Part shown: piece after piece, positions 60,962 through 64,000 of the stretch
Numbering within the stretch: the stretch's first letter is position 1
Layout: each line of letters starts with the position of its first letter
Source of the DNA: Anaerocolumna jejuensis DSM 15929
Lineage (GTDB): Bacteria > Bacillota > Clostridia > Lachnospirales > Lachnospiraceae
NCBI RefSeq assembly: GCF_900142215.1
Contig: NZ_FRAC01000006.1
Span: 310,001 to 374,000 of the forward strand
Direction of reading: 5' to 3'
Length of the DNA stretch: 64,000 bases
Translations under genes and position numbers: made by a program
Notes under the pieces: generated by a model
Database searches by the model: none
What the model was told of the DNA's origin: nothing
What the model saw: only the letters and a program-made list of their open reading frames with translations

Positions 60962-61876
60962 ATGAAACATCTTATTAGTCCCCTCGACTTATCTGTTTCA
61001 GAATTGGAGGATATCCTGAGTCTGGCAGGTGAAATTATGAATGACAGAACGAAGTACTCGGATATCTGTCACGGAAAGAAACTGGCAACCCTGTTCTATG
61101 AGCCAAGTACCAGAACAAGACTTAGTTTTGAAGCCGCTATGTTAAATCTTGGCGGCAGTGTTTTAGGTTTTTCATCTGCAGATTCATCCTCTGCCGCCAA
61201 AGGTGAAAGTGTTGCCGACACCATACGTGTTATCTCCAGTTACGCTGATATCTGTGCTATGCGTCATCCCAAAGAAGGCGCACCCTTAGTTGCTTCTACT
61301 TATTCTTCCATTCCTGTAATCAATGCCGGTGACGGCGGTCATAACCATCCCACTCAAACCTTAACGGATTTATTTACTATTTCAAAATTAAAAGGCAGAT
61401 TAAATAACCTTACTGTTGGGTTTTGTGGTGATTTAAAGTTCGGAAGAACGGTACACTCATTAATTAATGCTTTGGTACGTTACGAAAATATTCATTTTGT
61501 ATTGGTTTCTCCTGATGAACTAAAGATACCTGCTTATCTTCGCGAAGAGGTATTGGATGCAAAGAATATTTCCTATGAAGAAGTAAAGAACCTGGAAGCA
61601 GTTCTTCCTGACCTTGATTTGTTATATATGACAAGGGTGCAGAAGGAACGCTTTTTTAATGAGGAGGATTATATCCGTTTAAAGGATTCCTTTATTCTGG
61701 ATGCCAAGAAGATGACCCTTGCAAAAGAGGACATGCTGGTCCTTCACCCGCTGCCCAGAGTAAATGAAATTGCAACGGAAGTGGACAATGACAAACGTGC
61801 CGTTTACTTTAAGCAGGCAGAGCTGGGTGTGTATGTGCGAATGGCCTTAATCATGAAATTATTGGAGGTGGCTTAA
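60962..61876 (+). CDS. pyrB: aspartate carbamoyltransferase catalytic chain
   Basis: 304 residues. Carbamoyl-phosphate site YEPSTRTRLSFEAAM near residue 50, NAGDGGHNHPTQTLTDLFT and DLLYMTRVQKERF, HPLPRVNEI. Commits carbamoyl phosphate and aspartate to pyrimidines. GGAGG five bases before ATG. Paired with pyrI, so the holoenzyme is the regulated class B type, found in some Clostridia but not in Bacillus. Confidence 0.98.
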   Translation: MKHLISPLDLSVSELEDILSLAGEIMNDRTKYSDICHGKKLATLFYEPSTRTRLSFEAAMLNLGGSVLGFSSADSSSAAKGESVADTIRVISSYADICAMRHPKEGAPLVASTYSSIPVINAGDGGHNHPTQTLTDLFTISKLKGRLNNLTVGFCGDLKFGRTVHSLINALVRYENIHFVLVSPDELKIPAYLREEVLDAKNISYEEVKNLEAVLPDLDLLYMTRVQKERFFNEEDYIRLKDSFILDAKKMTLAKEDMLVLHPLPRVNEIATEVDNDKRAVYFKQAELGVYVRMALIMKLLEVA

Positions 61877-62301
61877 TGTTAAATATCGGCGGATTGAACC
61901 AGGGAATCGTTATTGACCACATAGAAGCCGGCGGAGCAATGAAGATTTATTCCTACTTAAACCTTGAAAAGCTGGATTGCAGTGTTGCGATTATCAAAAA
62001 TGCCAAAAGCAATAAGATGGGTAAGAAAGATATCATCAAGATAGACGGCAACCTGGATATGGATCTGGATATCCTTGGTGTCCTTGACAGAAATATTACT
62101 GTTAATATCATCGAAGACGGAAAGATTACATTAAAGAGAAATCTTAACCTTCCTGAGAAGGTTACCAACATCATCAAATGTAAGAATCCCAGATGCATTA
62201 CCTCCATCGAACAGGAGCTTCCCCATATCTTCAGACTTACCGATAAGCAAAAGGGTGTATACCGCTGTGTGTATTGCGAACAGGCCTTTAAAAGAAATTA
62301 A
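61876..62301 (+). CDS. pyrI: aspartate carbamoyltransferase regulatory chain
   Basis: 141 residues. N-terminal allosteric nucleotide domain and C-terminal zinc domain with four Cys in CKNPRCI and YRCVYCEQAF. Confers CTP/UTP feedback on PyrB. Start overlaps the pyrB stop (TAATG), implying coupled synthesis. Followed by a terminator. Confidence 0.97.
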   Translation: MLNIGGLNQGIVIDHIEAGGAMKIYSYLNLEKLDCSVAIIKNAKSNKMGKKDIIKIDGNLDMDLDILGVLDRNITVNIIEDGKITLKRNLNLPEKVTNIIKCKNPRCITSIEQELPHIFRLTDKQKGVYRCVYCEQAFKRN

Positions 62302-62334
62302 CCGGCTTAATACAAATTATTGAGACCTTCATCA

Positions 62335-62362
62335 GGAAAAGCATGAAATTTTATGCTTTTCC
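62335..62362 (+). terminator. terminator after pyrBI
   Basis: Perfect 10-base stem GGAAAAGCAT/ATGCTTTTCC, eight-base loop, then TTTTCATTT; 33 bp after pyrI. Confidence 0.88.
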
Positions 62363-62416
62363 TTTTCATTTCCCTTCCCGGCCTCCTGGCATAGCTTATA
62401 AAAACACTGTCCTCTG

Positions 62417-64000
62417 CTAACCTCTGATTCTTTCTATTATATCAAGCAGCAGTATCTGGGCATTCTTATCATACATTATCACAGCGTACTCATTGCCTTT
62501 TCCGCTGACGCGGCTGTCCGCAGTAATTCCCTCAGACTGCCCTTTTTCCGTAGGATAGGTTTCATTTCTTCCCAGTAAAGGATTATAATCCTCGAAGAGA
62601 TAGCCTTCCTCCTTTAACACTGTTGTGATATGTACGGAAGCCAGCCTTTTCATAACGGCTTCATCCCTCATATCATTCAGCTTATCTGTAAACTGGCTGA
62701 TTGTTACCTTGTCATCCGGCACAAAAACTGCTTTCATTTCTTCTGTAAGATGGAATTCTTCTTTGGTCCTTTTGGTTTTGAGCGGCTTCTCTTCTTTTTG
62801 TATGTCTGCCGGCTGCTCGTAAGAAAGAGCTTCCTTGCTGCCGCCGGTAAATTCCTGAATAGCCTTAAGAAATCCGCTTCCGTATTTTTGGAACTTATTC
62901 TCTCCGACTCCGGTTACCATAAGCATTTCCTCTTTGTTTAACGGGAGCTTTACACACATATCTGTAAGAGTCTTATCTGAAAAAATAATATAGGGCGGCA
63001 TGCCTTCTTCTCTTGCAATGTCCGTTCTCAGCTGCCGCAGCAGTTCAAAAAGATCTAATCCCTTCGAAGTCAATATTTCGGATCTCCTTAAACCTTTCTG
63101 TTTACCTGACTTACTTTCTCCCTGCTCCTTATCACTACTGTCTGCCCTGAGTGCCTTTATTATGACAGAAGCCTGTCCCTCTGAAATCTTAAGAGACGAA
63201 CGATTTAACTTTACCACAGCATATTTGTCATTTGTTACATACAGGTATTCCTCAATAATCAGCTTATTAATAACCTGTTTTAAAAAGCTTTCCGTATCAG
63301 AAGAGTGCTTTCCGTAAAAGCTTGAATTCACCATATTATTGGCAGCAAGCTTGGCGGTCCGCCTTCCCAGTAAAGTCGCTATGATTACATTCACGCCATA
63401 GCGCTGCCCGCTTTCCTTGATACAGCTGATGATATCCCTGCTGACCTCTGTCACATCTGTTTCCTCAAATTCTGTCAGGCAGTTAGAGCAATTCCCGCAG
63501 GTACCTTCTCCATATTGTCCGAAATAATTCAGGATATACTCTCTTAAGCATTCCCTGGTAAAGCAATAATAGGTCATCTTTTTAAGACGTTCCATATCCC
63601 GCTCCTGAATCAGGTCACGGTCTGCCCCACTTTGTTCCTCACTGACATTTCCTTTTTCAATCAGGAATTTATTGATTTCCACATCCTTGCCACTGTACAT
63701 GAGAATACATTCGGAAGGTTCTCCGTCACGTCCGGCCCTTCCTGCTTCCTGATAATAGCTCTCCATATTTTTTGGCATATTGTAATGGATGACGTAACGC
63801 ACATTGGATTTATCAATTCCCATACCAAAGGCATTAGTTGCCACCATTACAGGCCTTCTGTCATAAATAAAATCTTCCTGGTTCCGGCTTCTGTCCCCGT
63901 CCGGCATCCCGGCATGGTATTTTGCAGCCATAACACCCTGCTCATTAAGGAGTTCACAAAGCTCCTCTACGTTATTTCTGGTATTACAGTAAATAATCCC
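62417..64000 (-). CDS. recQ: ATP-dependent DNA helicase RecQ, N-terminus cut by right edge
   Basis: The frame continues to the window end (GIIYCNTRNNVEELCELL before the ATG at 63931), so 527 codons are present and the first half with Walker A is missing. Visible: helicase C-terminal lobe with RPVMVATNAFGMGIDKSNVR and YYQEAGRAGRDG (motif VI), zinc-binding Cys in CFTRECL and CGNCSNC, RQC winged helix, an HRDC domain (ELLRQLRTDIAREEGMPPYI), and a further tail of about 130 residues after HRDC of unknown role. Confidence 0.95.
   Translation of the reverse strand, partial: GIIYCNTRNNVEELCELLNEQGVMAAKYHAGMPDGDRSRNQEDFIYDRRPVMVATNAFGMGIDKSNVRYVIHYNMPKNMESYYQEAGRAGRDGEPSECILMYSGKDVEINKFLIEKGNVSEEQSGADRDLIQERDMERLKKMTYYCFTRECLREYILNYFGQYGEGTCGNCSNCLTEFEETDVTEVSRDIISCIKESGQRYGVNVIIATLLGRRTAKLAANNMVNSSFYGKHSSDTESFLKQVINKLIIEEYLYVTNDKYAVVKLNRSSLKISEGQASVIIKALRADSSDKEQGESKSGKQKGLRRSEILTSKGLDLFELLRQLRTDIAREEGMPPYIIFSDKTLTDMCVKLPLNKEEMLMVTGVGENKFQKYGSGFLKAIQEFTGGSKEALSYEQPADIQKEEKPLKTKRTKEEFHLTEEMKAVFVPDDKVTISQFTDKLNDMRDEAVMKRLASVHITTVLKEEGYLFEDYNPLLGRNETYPTEKGQSEGITADSRVSGKGNEYAVIMYDKNAQILLLDIIERIRG

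Noticed and set aside
1..64000. tRNA, rRNA, RNase P, tmRNA or 4.5S RNA genes
   Set aside because: Scanning by eye for T-arm and other conserved motifs gave nothing convincing; a small RNA gene could still have been missed.
1..64000. Prophage, transposase, integrase or toxin-antitoxin genes
   Set aside because: No frame resembles any of these; the repeats found have no associated enzyme in the window.

Overview
The window looks like a chromosomal segment of a spore-forming, anaerobic Clostridia bacterium, most likely Lachnospiraceae. The evidence is the low-GC codon use, the order of the housekeeping genes (yraN, flhB-like, rnhB, rbgA, lepB, rplS, trmD, rimM, khpA, rpsP, ffh, ylxM, and ftsY, smc, rnc, acpP, plsX), fused-style neighbours ispH/rpsA, a GerMN-domain lipoprotein, biotin carboxyltransferase genes and strong AGGAGG ribosome binding sites. 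No phage, insertion sequence, CRISPR array, rRNA or tRNA gene was seen. Most genes lie on the minus strand.

Layout. 1-10 kb: RNA-processing, ribosome-assembly and protein-export genes read leftwards, with a consensus promoter ahead of ylxM-ffh-rpsP-khpA-rimM-trmD and a separate promoter and leader for rplS. 10-11.2 kb: a gene-poor stretch with a 211-bp near-perfect inverted repeat. 11.2-15.7 kb: an acetyltransferase, then a four-gene biotin-dependent carboxyltransferase operon (CoA-type carboxyltransferase, OadG-like membrane subunit, biotin carrier, pyruvate/oxaloacetate carboxyltransferase). 16-19 kb: an MFS transporter divergent from a PadR regulator and an FMN reductase. 18.9-21.4 kb: a cytoplasmic GH113-like mannanase and a GH27 alpha-galactosidase, a plausible galactomannan-oligosaccharide pair, with a small zinc-ribbon gene coupled to them.

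21.9-29.4 kb: recA-recX under a LexA box, a membrane pyrophosphatase with the K+-independent signature, threonine ammonia-lyase and ftsY. 29.4-44.6 kb: smc, rnc, acpP, plsX, cheR, rpsA-like, ispH, cmk, an HI0933-type flavoprotein, GerMN lipoprotein, cinA, pgsA, rimO. 44.8-51.7 kb: a membrane protein of unknown role, a three-gene COG0523 (CobW-type) metal-chaperone operon behind a 23-bp perfect palindrome at its promoter, an unknown gene and folD. 51.8-62.3 kb: a YbhJ-like aconitase-family hydratase, KDG kinase, secreted alkaline phosphatase, a YibE/F-like membrane protein, ferredoxin, a DUF3892 protein, a PQQ-type sugar dehydrogenase relative and pyrBI. The right edge cuts recQ.

The most unusual content is non-coding. 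(1) A family of about eight stem-loop elements sits in leaders of lepB, the MFS gene, GH113, plsX, cheR and cinA, always oriented with the downstream gene; in cinA and GH113 the element is duplicated and supplies the Shine-Dalgarno sequence. (2) Three long inverted repeats of 187-263 bp occupy intergenic gaps. (3) A seven-unit tandem array of self-complementary 18-20-bp units separates acpP from rnc. (4) Four or more 16-bp tandem repeats end one base before the pyrB -35 box. These were found by eye; whole-genome and transcript data would be needed to prove function.
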